In this document: positions 22,108-34,932 of the stretch, piece after piece
Layout: each line of letters opens with the position of its first letter
How positions within the stretch are numbered: position 1 is the first letter of the stretch
Assembly (NCBI GenBank): GCA_026120035.1
Contig: JALRME010000006.1
Span: 186,001-250,000, forward strand
Reading direction: 5' to 3'
Length of the DNA: 64,000 bases
Origin: Coleophoma eucalyptorum
Taxonomy: Eukaryota; Ascomycota; Leotiomycetes; Helotiales; Dermateaceae
Translations under genes and position numbers: made by a program
Notes under the pieces: model-generated
Seen by the model: only the letters and a program-made list of their open reading frames with translations
What the model was told of the DNA's origin: nothing
Database searches by the model: none

Positions 22108-24257
22108 ATGGTGAAAGGACGTGTGCTTGTTATTGCTGGGTCAGACAGCTCAGGTGGAGCGTGGGTAGTCCTCGCAAATAGCCTTTATAGGTGCCATCTG
22201 AAGAGCGGCAAGCTAATATGTAATCTGCAGAGGTCTAGAAGCAGATCAGAAGACTATAGCTGCTCATGGATGTTATGCTATGACAGCAACTACAGCTTTG
22301 ACTGCGCAAAATACCTTGGGTGTTGATGATATTCATCTCACACCACCAAGCTTCGTAAAAAAGCAAATTGATGCTTGCATAAGCGACGTCGGGGTTGATG
22401 TTGTCAAAACTGGTAACAAGAGCTTTGCTTATAAGAACTCATTTTACCTTCCATATTCGGATCTGACAATATGAAGGAATGCTTGCTGCAGCCGAAACGA
22501 TTGAGATTGTTGCTGGTGCCCTCCACCGCCATAAAGTGGCAATTACAGTCATAGATCCAGTATGGTCAAGCTCCTCTGCTTGCAAAATCAGATTAACGAG
22601 TTCTTAGGTGATGGTTGCAACAACTGGTGCTCAATTACTTCCTGAGGAAGCAGTCCGATTGCTGAGACAGCATTTATTACCCAGCACCACAATCCTGACC
22701 CCAAATTTCCCTGAAGCCAAGCTTCTGTTGTCTGAAGCCGGCAAGCCGGTTGAAGATCCGAAAGATGTTAAAGATCTGATATCTATTGCTAAGGCAGTAC
22801 AATCTCTTGGTCCAAAATATGTACTACTAAAGGGAGGCCATCTTCCCTTCAAGAAAGATGGCACTGTGGCTCTCTTGGATGCTGAGAAAGAGCTTATGGT
22901 TAATATACTATATGGTGAGGGTCAAGTAACGAGAATCGAATCTGATTATTATAACACAAAGAATACCCATGGTACTGGGTGCTCATTAGCATGTGAGTTT
23001 ATTTTGAGGCCCTCAATCTATGTAACTGACTGGCCTTGATAGCCGCAGTTGCTTCCAATCTGGCATCTGGTTTGCCCATGATTTCCGCAGTCAAAGCGGC
23101 TTGTAGGTATGTTGAAGCAGGAATCAAGACAGCTACAGACCTAGGGCATGGAAATGGTCCAATCAATCATTTCCACTCAACGTATACTCTTCCTTTCGCT
23201 CCGTAAGTCTCTAAGGGAACCAATGGTCTGGAGGTATACTTACTTGTTGCTTAGAGGTTACTTTCTTGAGTATCTGCTGGAACGACCGGATGTTGCAAAA
23301 GCCTGGAAAGAACATACTGAGCATGAATTTGTGGCAGGATTAGGTAATGGAACCCTGCCACTAGATAGGTTCAAATACTATCTTGTTCAAGATTACTTGT
23401 ACCTAGTAAGCTTGACCATCCGATCTGTGATGGAACATTATATGACTGACAACAAAGATACAATTTGCCCGGGCAAGTGCGTTAGCTGCCTTCAAAGCCA
23501 AGACGATAGATGAGATTGCGGCTGTAAGACTGTCTCTCACACAAACCAACCGCTTCAGTGCTGATGTTATGATAGGCTGCAAAAGTTGTTGCAAATATCC
23601 ACCGTGAAACAGATCTGCATATCGCATACTGTAAAGATTTTGGCATCACGAAAGAGGAAATGGAATCATCACAAGAAAGCCAAGGTGAATCCAACTCAAA
23701 TCGAATATATAAACTAAAACTGATCCAATCAAGCCTGCACAGCATACACCCGGTAAATGATGTGGTTCTTTACTGATTTATGAGTACTGATGTTCCAAGA
23801 TACGTACTTGACATTGGTCAAACTCAAGACTTGTTGGCGTTGCAGGTGGCAATGGCTCCATGTCTAATAGGATATATGCATATTGCGAAACGCCTGCATG
23901 CTGATCCAAATTCCAAAAGAGAAGATAACGTCTACTGGACCTGGATAGAGACCTACATAGGCGAGAACTATGCAGAGGAAGTGAGAGTAGGCTCAGGTAA
24001 GGAAGATGTATGATTATGATGAGTGAAGACAACCAGCTAAGCCCGCTGACAGAATTACTGGAACGGCACGCAGTGCTCCAATCCCCCAGCCGCATAGAAG
24101 AACTTGTAAATATCTTCATACATGCAACAAAGGTGAGTTGTCTCTGCCAAGAGGTTGAAAGCGAAACTCTTTCGATATGCCAGTCCGTTAGTCGCTGGTC
24201 ACTAACAGATAGCAGATGGAAACAGGTTTCTGGAATATGGGTGCAGGTATCCAATAG
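22108..24257 (+). CDS. THI20: Hydroxymethylpyrimidine phosphate kinase fused to TenA domain (Thi20 type)
   Basis: Makes HMP-pyrophosphate for thiamine synthesis and, through the TenA part, salvages pyrimidine from degraded thiamine. Twelve exons (22108-22160, 22231-22412, 22477-22559, 22608-22992, 23043-23202, 23255-23405, 23458-23523, 23576-23684, 23734-23752, 23800-23980, 24037-24132, 24216-24257) join in frame to 508 aa. ThiD half: RVLVIAGSDSSGGAGLEADQ, HGCYAMTATTALTAQNT, DPVMVATTGAQLL, ILTPNFPEA, LLKGGHLP, NTHGTGCSL. TenA half from about residue 290: HEFVAGLGNGTLPLDRFKYY, QDYLYL, FARASALAA, E..SSQESQACTAYTRYVL, MAPCLIGYMHIAKRL, YWTWIETYIGENYAEE and METGFWNMGAG. Exon 9 is just 19 nt. The donor at 23981 (GTGAGA) was preferred to one 17 nt downstream because only it keeps the frame. 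Confidence 0.94.
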
Positions 24258-24692
24258 TGGGACTCCCGTAGGCTCTGCGTGCAGACTGCGTGCAGAGTAA
24301 CAAACCCTGCAAAGAATTGAAAAATAATCCTTGGTCATTACCTAACGTTTTCCTACCAATGAATCGAATTCTAAACCCGCAGCCCTGACTCGTTTAGATT
24401 CTGCATTGCCTCTTCAGCCTTTTAAGGGTTCTTTTTCGCCTGAAGTGCCCCGTGCAGCAAAAGACCTGGACGCTAAACTTAGCGTGACCCGTTTTGCCGC
24501 TATCTTTTCTCAAAAATAATCTTTCCCTCCTTCCTTCCCTGAAACCCTTTCAACCTCTCCATCAACAACGACTTTGCCAGGCTTCAGCTCATTGTCTCAC
24601 GAAGCTATTCGAGCAGAAACATTCCAGCGGTAAACTACTACGATTACAAAACTGCACACCCACTCTCTTCGCCTACAAAACAGTCGCGCATC
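24258..24692 (+). promoter_or_regulatory. Intergenic region THI20 to DBP2 with CT-rich core promoter
   Basis: 435 bases between tandem genes. CT-rich plus-strand sequence at about 24,500-24,560 is typical of a strong fungal promoter. A perfect 7-bp inverted repeat with 2-nt spacer is at 24470-24485 (separate entry). Confidence 0.55.
24470..24485. promoter_or_regulatory. Inverted repeat upstream of DBP2
   Basis: ACGCTAA-AC-TTAGCGT, a perfect 7-bp palindrome about 210 bases before the DBP2 start. Its symmetry suggests a dimeric DNA-binding protein, or it may be chance. It does not match a factor I can name. Confidence 0.35.
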
Positions 24693-27205
<2,513 letters not shown>

Positions 27206-29442
27206 ATGTTAATTCATCTTCGGATGATCTTGCTCGACTCGCATCACGGACGAATTCGGACCACAAACAGGTTTGATGCAACGAATAGGCATTGTTATTT
27301 TTTTCTAGGTCGTTATGGCGTTATTGACTGCGGTCCGGGGATTAGACAGCTCTGAGATACTCATTCTTGTTTCATTTGTTACATGTGTAATTTTTTTTCC
27401 TTTACCAAAATTGCGTTTTTCCTCGCGTATCCGAGGGTGGAAATGATGGAACGGACATGGCTTAGAATATCGAGGAAGAGGCCATTATAGATTGTGAGCC
27501 CCTAGGAGAACTTTTCTAAATCTCTTTGCAGATTACTCGTCATACACTTTATCAGGGTATGGCGATGAATCATCGACGAATGATTACTTTGCTCACATTT
27601 CTGCTTTCCGTCATCCATAGAGTAGTCATCGTGTGTAACTCAGTTTAATTAGCATCATAGAGAAATTTTTTAAGAAGATGACGATCTCTTTACCTTGTAC
27701 CATGATTGTGTATCAGAGTTGTCATGGTGAGCGGATGTGGATACTTACGAACCGAGTTATCTGGTGTAGGAGAAGGGTTCCTTGACTTGAACCATTCCGT
27801 GGAGAAACACCCTTTCCGGTCCGTTGCTACGGAACTTGATATTTTGAAGACCTATCCATACCCTAGAAAGTATCTCATTAAAGAAAGAAGGACGTTCATA
27901 CATTTCATGTCAGTATGTAGTTCAAAAATCCCAAAAGAATTAATATTCAACTCATACTTTGCTCATCGTGTCTGTATTTGGGTTTCCTTTTCCTATGACA
28001 CTCTTCGATAAGGGTTTGGGTGTTCTATCCATCCATCGACGGATAGTTCTTGCACTATTTTGTTCCGTCACCATCTGGGTCCGTGGGCGTGGCGTGTTGT
28101 GTTTTATACAGCTCTTCAGAACCAGCATAGCCTAGATGCATATATACATTCTCTTTTTTTTCCCCCCACTCATGGTCTACCCACGTTGAGCATTTAATTC
28201 TCTCCATTGAAGAGAAGGAGGGGGAGGTGGCGGTCTATCCTCTTTTGCGGTGGTGTTGGCTAGGTTACCAAACCATTATGCTAACGTTTCGAATTTACAT
28301 TTATTTTGATGTGTTGTTCTTGTAACCCCCTCCCCCCCCCTTTTTTTTTCTGGAAAGGATCACGGTCACGTTTTCTAGCTTGCCGTATATACCGATGACA
28401 CTGTCCTGTATGTATCTACTTACCATGGCGGACTTGCATTTGCACCGGCTGCCCGGGTTGACAGAAGTATAAAGAGAGTTCACGGAGGCATGTAACGGTC
28501 TGAACTCTAGACGTATTTTTAGACCTCTGGCGTATATTGTCGAAGTAGCTTATTTGGACGGAAGGTATGCGGGAGTTGCAAAAGAGTACGTTGATTATAG
28601 AAAGGAGAGATGTGACGGGGATTGTTAAGTGGTATATTGATGGTTAGAGATAGGATGAGAATCGTGGTTATACGAGGGCACATGCTTTTGAAGATTTATT
28701 TACCCGAACACGATGTCGATCCCTCTGATCGACACGTTTCGACACCCTCGAGAAACGAAACACACTGGGCCAATGGGTAGAGAGCAGCATTGTGCAAATG
28801 GACGTCGGTTAATTGCCTATTTGAGAGAATTACTTTACAATACAATACATTAAGTACAAAATAATGGTCCCATGAAACCCTTTCCCACCCAAACCATAGA
28901 AATGAAACAACCAAAAATGCTCCTTGTCCAAGAGAAAAAGTTAGGCTCCCACGATTCCCATAAATGACCCCTCCCAAGCCAGCGAACTAGGTAAGCCGTC
29001 CCCGACCAAAAAGGAGACGAGCAAGAAAGAGTACTGTAGAAGGAAATCTTTTTCATAAGACAAAGGAAAGCTATGGTGTGTGTTGATGTCGATGGTAAAG
29101 GCTGAAAGTAAGAAGCTTCAAGTGCCTGTTTTGTTTTAATCTTGGCTCGTGTTTAATGTATCTGGAGCGTTGGTTTATTGGTCATGCCGTGGTCGTGAAT
29201 AAAAGCTTTATCTAACTCCAATCCGAAAGAACCCATTGTGTTTGCTGAGAGAAAAGTATCTAGTACCATCAAGAAGCCGAGGCTGCCCTGTTTTGCAAGG
29301 TACTGTTTGTATCGAAGTGAAAACGATTGCTGATCCAAATGGTTGCATGGTGGTATCCATTCGCTATGCCGTAGGTACAAATATTTGAGGTGATGCTGGA
29401 AGTGAAATAGGTTCGTTGTTAATTGCTCGGAGGACATTTCGT
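27206..29442. other. Convergent intergenic region DBP2 / membrane protein gene
   Basis: 2.2 kb between two stop codons. It should contain a DBP2 3' UTR and that of the minus-strand gene at 29443. A C10/T10 double homopolymer block is at about 28326-28349. Open frames of 60-101 codons (27706-28011 plus, 28696-28977 minus, 29153-29452 minus) lack family motifs and are not called. Confidence 0.55.
28326..28349. repeat. Adjacent C-run and T-run homopolymer block
   Basis: A C-rich run (CCCCCTCCCCCCCCC) directly followed by about ten T. Simple sequence; exact length uncertain. Confidence 0.8.
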
Positions 29443-30009
29443 TCATGACCATTCGGACTTCTCCTTCAGGCCTCCAATGCGGTCCATGTCAATACTGTGG
29501 AATCGCTCTCCAGTCTCCTTCTCATATGCAGGAAGCGTCTCCTCGTTGACTGGTTCCATGCCAATGGCGCCCTTCTCGCCAATCTTGACAACAACGACAC
29601 GTCCACTCTTTCGTTTACCAGCCTCATCTTGCTCATCTGGGAAGGTAATACGGATCTCAGGGACGCTATCAGGGGAGAGGGGTGGGGATGCCGGGCCGGA
29701 CATCATGGAAGACTTCTCATCGTAGACATAGATACTGGAGTTGCGTCCATACGGAGTAGCAGTGATTGTGAGACGGCGGTGGTTGCTTCTTGACTGTGGC
29801 TCATGAACAGGAAGTTGTTGACGGGAAATGGCTCTGGATCGACGAATCTTGCGGACAAGATACAAGGAACCAACCAGGCAGAGGGAAATGAAGATAAGGA
29901 CCATGAGGGCGATGATCAAGTCGATCATGGTGGAAGATAACTCGGTAGTGTCGGATGAGCCAGTGGAGTCACGAGTGACGAGAGATCGAAGGGCTGACAT
30001 AGTCGACAT
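29443..30009 (-). CDS. Single-pass membrane protein, uncharacterised
   Basis: An intronless frame of 188 aa. Residues 1-28 are Ser/Thr-rich. One strong transmembrane segment covers about 29-52 (IDLIIALMVLIFISLCLVGS, then LYLV), followed at once by RKIRRSR, which by the positive-inside rule places the C-terminal part in the cytosol. The cytosolic tail holds GRNSSIYVYDEKSSMM, a proline-rich part (SPPLSPDSVPEIRITFPDE), a basic KRKSGRVVVVKIGEKG stretch and ETLPAYEKETGERF near the end; LPAY resembles the L/PPxY motifs that bind WW-domain ubiquitin ligases. I do not recognise a named family. The coding look (no stop, good codon use, sensible topology) supports a real gene. An alternative start at residue 4 is possible. 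Confidence 0.75.
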   Translation of the reverse strand: MSTMSALRSLVTRDSTGSSDTTELSSTMIDLIIALMVLIFISLCLVGSLYLVRKIRRSRAISRQQLPVHEPQSRSNHRRLTITATPYGRNSSIYVYDEKSSMMSGPASPPLSPDSVPEIRITFPDEQDEAGKRKSGRVVVVKIGEKGAIGMEPVNEETLPAYEKETGERFHSIDMDRIGGLKEKSEWS

Positions 30010-30547
30010 TTTGGGGAAGATGTATGTAGGTTAGGGTTGGGAAGAAAGCGTTAACGGAGGGTATCGCGGGTCGTTAGGTCGTGCTTGCTCTTAATATTGT
30101 TAAGGAAGGCTATTGTTGCAGAGGATGGTCAGTAGGTGGTTCTTGTTCAATTGAGGGCCAGCCTCGGTGCTTGCAATACAGCCGGCTGGATGACGAAGGA
30201 AACGAAAGGGACAATAGATATCTCGCCGAGGGCTGGGAAGAGGAGGCAAAAGCTGCGGGTTTTGGGGATTCCCAGGAGATCTCGGCTCGAGGCAGATAGG
30301 AAGCACAGGAATGTGCATCATCGGGAACTTACGCAAGGGAGAACAAAAGACCGTATATTTGGAGTTCTGGAATCCGGGGAAGTTGGCTGGTTGGCTGGAT
30401 TGTACAGAGGGTGCCGGTGAGGGTGGTGATTCTGGAAAGAATGGACGGAAGGATCAGCTAAAAAGAGTGATAGCTGGATACACAACCTGAGGAATGAGAG
30501 TGATGAATCCCGAAGGAGAGAAGGGAGGACCGTGGAGTTAAGGATGA

Positions 30548-30616
30548 GGTGAGGAGAGAAGGAGAGAGGAGAGGAAGGAGAGAGGAGAGGAAGGAGAGAG
30601 GAAGAAGAGTGGAAAA
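30548..30616. repeat. Purine tract with GGAAGGAGAGAGGAGA repeats
   Basis: Nearly pure G/A on the plus strand, built from two to three copies of a 16-base GA-rich unit. On the minus strand it is a CT tract about 540 bases upstream of the membrane protein start, the orientation expected for a fungal promoter CT tract. Confidence 0.8.
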
Positions 30617-31140
30617 GAGGTGCATCAAGAAGGTGAGAGGTGAGATCTCGACCACGGCCGTGCCTGCAACGCCCAAGGGCAAGCGACGGGTTCAGTTCTT
30701 CGTCCCATGGGTTCACTGTGATTTCGAGCACAGCGCCGATGGGACTTTGGTCGCCATCCCTGACAGCCCAGGGCAACAGTGGAGATGGCCCTGTAGCGAG
30801 CGAGTCAGAGGCCCGGAGCTGCTGTCCATCACGCCCCAATAGCGCTTAGTGTCAGGTCCCAGGTGGCTGCACTGGCTGAACCCCTGACCAACGGTGAAAA
30901 GACCTTGGCGAGGGAAATGAGCTGCTCCCAAATCTGGCTACCAGAGTATTGCCTCGATGTGCCTCTGCTCCCTCTGGTCGAATCACCACGCCCGGAACCT
31001 GCCCACAATGGGAGATCCCTCGTGTTTGTCCATTGTTGTGTTATGCCGGGGCATAAATCTTCAGAAATAGCTCTGCTTACCCACCGAGTCCTGACCAGTC
31101 TGAGAAGGTCCAATTTATCGTGCAGATAGGTACGAGCGAG

Positions 31141-31175
31141 CCAGAGAGAGAGAGAGCGCGCGAGTGAGAGAGAGT
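31141..31175. repeat. GA-rich dinucleotide tract
   Basis: Interrupted (GA)n run with an internal GCGCGCGA island. Simple sequence, no gene. Confidence 0.75.
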
Positions 31176-33985
31176 GGAAGAGGGTGCCTGGGCAAGGCGG
31201 ATCGATCTCGTCGCTAAGCTATCGCCTGTGCTGGCTACCATCATCTATCGTCCAGGGGGGTTCTCTGCCTGCGCCATCGCAACTGTCAATACGAGTGCAG
31301 TCCAGTTCTGTTGTCGGTCATGTCGGCTCTATCAAGTCAACACTGTCAACCACGCGCCTGACAGTTTCATGTTTCCGAGGACAGTGCGGGGTGGCCTTCA
31401 TAATTCATCTGATGGCTTTTAAGCATAAGCAACGCCGTCGCATGAACCAAACAAATTCCCAATCATTTGCTCATTTCATCATCTGCACAACGGGCTCGTG
31501 CAGAGGCTGAATGCTTTTCGGTGGAGGAGGCACAGGGAAGTTGGGCTGAAGGCTTTCGTGACGGCGGGCCGTGGTGGAAATTCGTGGTGATATTGCCCGG
31601 CCACTGACCTCAAGTAAGATTCGATGATCGTCGGTCTATTGAAGCACACCTCTCAAGTGCTTTGACGTGGCTTTCCACACCACTGAAAAGTTGAGAGTGA
31701 AGGAATAATAAGGGGCCTAAAGTGAGCGAACCGAATCTCAAGTTCGGCACCATCACGTGATCCTATATGACGTTGAGACGAGGAAATTATTTGAGGTTGA
31801 AGGCGGAAGATAAGAATAACCTTCACGTCCTGCCCCAAGGCAGGTTGTTCTCTCGAAATGCTTAGAAAGCTTCGCACTCAGATTCTCGAATTGCTCGGCA
31901 GTTCGGGGTTGAGGAGCCGGACACTACCCCGATGCTTCTAGCCTTGGGGTCTGATCTATCAGCTGTATTCATGAGGCTGATCGAGTACATCTGAGTTTCA
32001 TCCCTACTGCCACATGGAATGTAACTATGTCGCAAGCTGCAAGGCATCGTCCGATGACCACGTGACAAACTCTTTTCGTTTCCGTGTGCAGCATGCCACT
32101 GTACCTAGCGGGCATCGGGACACAATCTGATGAGATACTCTGTTTCTCGTTGCTTTACATCGACCGATTCATTGATCGACACATGGACGAATTGTGGGCA
32201 AACCGCCAAACGGCGGTGAGATTCCTTACCTGCAAGACCTGATATATGCATATCACATCCTGGCGTCCTATCATCGTTATATCACTTGTCACATTTCCCT
32301 CTCCAACCACCTCCTCCACATATCGCCACCGGATGATTCCTAGCGTCACACCAAGTGATGCTTTACCTGTACTTTACCAGTCTAGCTATCTGCTGTTGGT
32401 AGCAAAGGAGATTCATACTTTCACCCAGCTGCGCCGGCATCGCTAGCCAACCTCTCTACAAGTATCTCCTAGCCTTAGCCCTTGCAAGCTGAACGGGACA
32501 CATGTACGTCAAGACTTCGTGGTACAGCGCCAGTGTAGACGTATCCTCAGATGTGCTGATCCAACCGAGATCCGCACGAAGATTGGTTGGCGTTGCAGTG
32601 AAGTACTGCGACATGCAGGTAGCCGGTTCAAGCTCTCAACCGGTCGGTGCTGGTAAGGCTTCCCTTGCAAGATTATGACTATCTACAGACAAGCCTATTT
32701 CATCTACATCCAAAATACTGTGTTGAAGTTGTCTCTCCAAGGTTGGCCATAACAGAGAGCAATTGGACCCCACTGTGCAGCACAAGGACAGACACCAGCC
32801 GTGTGATGGTCTCTGGATCAGAGTGCGGGTTAAGAGAATGATTTGAATGCAGCTCTGGTGTCACCACCTCATCAATCTTGTCTCATGTAAAGATGCTGCT
32901 TCCCGAGGACGATGGCCTCGAACAGCGCTAGCGTCCAGAGCCTGAGAAGTGGTAATATGCTTGCACATTCACCGAGTGGCCTTTTACAATGGGGCATTTG
33001 ATATCCTGACGCCAGAAATGACCCTCGCAGCAGAAAAAGTAATATGTCTTTCATTTGGTGCTATTGTATGGAGTGGTCGTTGCAAGAAGGACGGCTCTGT
33101 CGCAATCGACTTAATCTGGTTCGGGCGATCTCCTGCGGAGTACAAGTTGCACGGGGCATGAGCAGGCATTTCCCAATGAAACACTTCGCCTCGCAAGCAA
33201 GAGCAAACTCTTCCCTTGCCCTGGGGCCAGATCAAGTCGGGAAGGAAGCAGAACAGGTAGATATGTACCCTTGGAATTGAGACTGGAATTTGGTTCGCAA
33301 TCGAAAGAATTCAATCGTGTCCAGTGTGGTCAGTCAGCCAGTCAGTCAGCCATTAAAGCCATGGTGTCAAAATTAAAGTAGTTCCCGCCCGTAAGGCTAA
33401 AGATATCTGCGCTATTCCGGCCCCTGAACGCCCGCTGGATGCACTGTGTCTTGCCCGTTTCGACTCGACAGACCGCCCAGCCCAGCATCAGAATGATAGA
33501 GAGGAGTCCAGAATTTAGAGAACATGGACATGGAACAGGAACCCGTCATGGGTGCGAATAGCACGTCGAGTATGACGGAACACTGACATGGGTGGTTGAC
33601 CAGTGACCGTGTGATCCTCGCTGGGCTTTGGCACTTTTTGGCAGCGGGTTTCAAGCGCAAGAGGAGAAAAAGGAGGTTTGTTCTGTCATCAACAACTGTT
33701 CCTGCTCCTTTTCCTAGCCAATCCCAAGCTACGCCGTGGTGGTGAAGCTGTTCTGTTCCCTCTTGTGTGCGCTCGCCTCCTCGGCCTCCTCCACACTGGT
33801 GAAGCGCAAGTTGACCATTTAGCGTTAACACGCATTTGACCCTGTCAGCGAAGACTCCACCTCCCCCGTCTATTCTCTTTCACCGAAAGCTGCTGCTTGC
33901 TTAAGCCTCACAAGCAACAAGCATTCATACCAACAGCCCAGGCCTGAGGTCCTCCGCCCAAACCAACGTACAGCAAACTGCCTTA

Positions 33986-34012
33986 CTCTCTCTCTCTCTC
34001 TTTCTCTCTCTA
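33986..34012 (+). repeat. (CT)n microsatellite upstream of PUF3
   Basis: About twelve CT units broken once by TTT. It lies about 0.9 kb before the PUF3 start in a pyrimidine-rich region. Confidence 0.85.
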
Positions 34013-34932
34013 CGCATTCCGGCTCCCTCTCTTGCCTCAAGAGACAATACACTCACGCTTCTCTTCTGCATCACGCTCTGCACATTCGGTCCGCTACCTG
34101 GTGTTAGTGCCATTCTGACCTGACCTATCTTACCATCGTTACGGCCCAGAAAGGATACCAACAAGAAGACCTGCTGCACGAAATTTATGACCATTCCTCA
34201 CCACTTCCCAAATTCCTCTTCTCTACGCTCACAGAGGGATCTGCCAGGACGAATCCCCTTGTCCATCGACGCTGTGCGACATTGCGACTCCACTGCCGCT
34301 CCTTGAAGTGCTTTACGTTCCCAGAGCATTCTCCCTTGCTTTCGCAGGCGCACATACGCGCCAATTTTTGACGCCCCGATTCTTGCAAAGCAATAGAAAA
34401 GCGAGACACATCCGAAGGAATCTTCTGCAATTACCGCCGAATACTTGAGCAATCCGCGGGTGCCTACCTTTTTGCTCCTAGGAGCGCGCCTACCGTCCTG
34501 TACTTGACGTTGCATATGACAAACGAAGGGGTTGTGTCGCGCGACCTTTCTTTGCCCTACCTCCAGCCCTTCATCTGTTCATCTTCTCCCTGGATGTTGG
34601 TCACTTCTTGAACTCCACGCCTCCTCAAACCTTCTTTGTATATGAGTCCTCTCCATAGTCTTGTCTTTTACATACCAGCTACTGGTGAGTCTGTCTACCC
34701 GGTCAGCACTGCTACCGCACCAAACATCTCAGCCTTACGCTCGTCATGCTGACATCTCTGATATCTACAGTCACATAGATCCACCTCTGTCAAATAACCG
34801 TTGGAACGGACGCATCATCTTGGTTACCTATACCACCTGGGCAGCCACGTAACGACTCGTTTCCAGCATACTTCGAATTCTAAACCTTATTCCTCCCTCG
34901 AAATCTCATACATACCACACCTTTCGTCCAAC

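Larger units (their letters stand above)
30010..34932. promoter_or_regulatory. 4.9-kb divergent upstream region of the membrane protein gene and PUF3
   Basis: Non-coding as far as I can see. A GA-rich minisatellite-like tract is at 30548-30616, next to the membrane protein side. Further GA tracts lie at 31141-31175, and a (CT)n tract is at 33986-34012. Several open frames reach 80-170 codons (30318-30839 minus, 33412-33831 minus, 34198-34515 minus) but are low-complexity or overlap on opposite strands. The part from about 33,900 to 34,900 is CT-rich on the plus strand and is probably a long PUF3 leader, perhaps with introns. Confidence 0.5.

Noticed and set aside
22161..22230. Thiamine (TPP) riboswitch in the first THI20 intron
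   Set aside because: The intron is too short and lacks the conserved CUGAGA and ACCUGA-type segments; THI20 is also not a usual host of the fungal riboswitch.
23996..24036. Alternative THI20 donor GTAAGG three codons after the one used
   Set aside because: It would leave a 1-base phase and shift the C-terminal TenA helix out of frame; the GTGAGA donor at 23981 keeps the frame and gives a 56-nt intron.
30318..30839. 173-codon minus-strand frame
   Set aside because: It runs through the GA/CT tract, is dominated by Leu/Ser/Pro from simple sequence and has no family motif.
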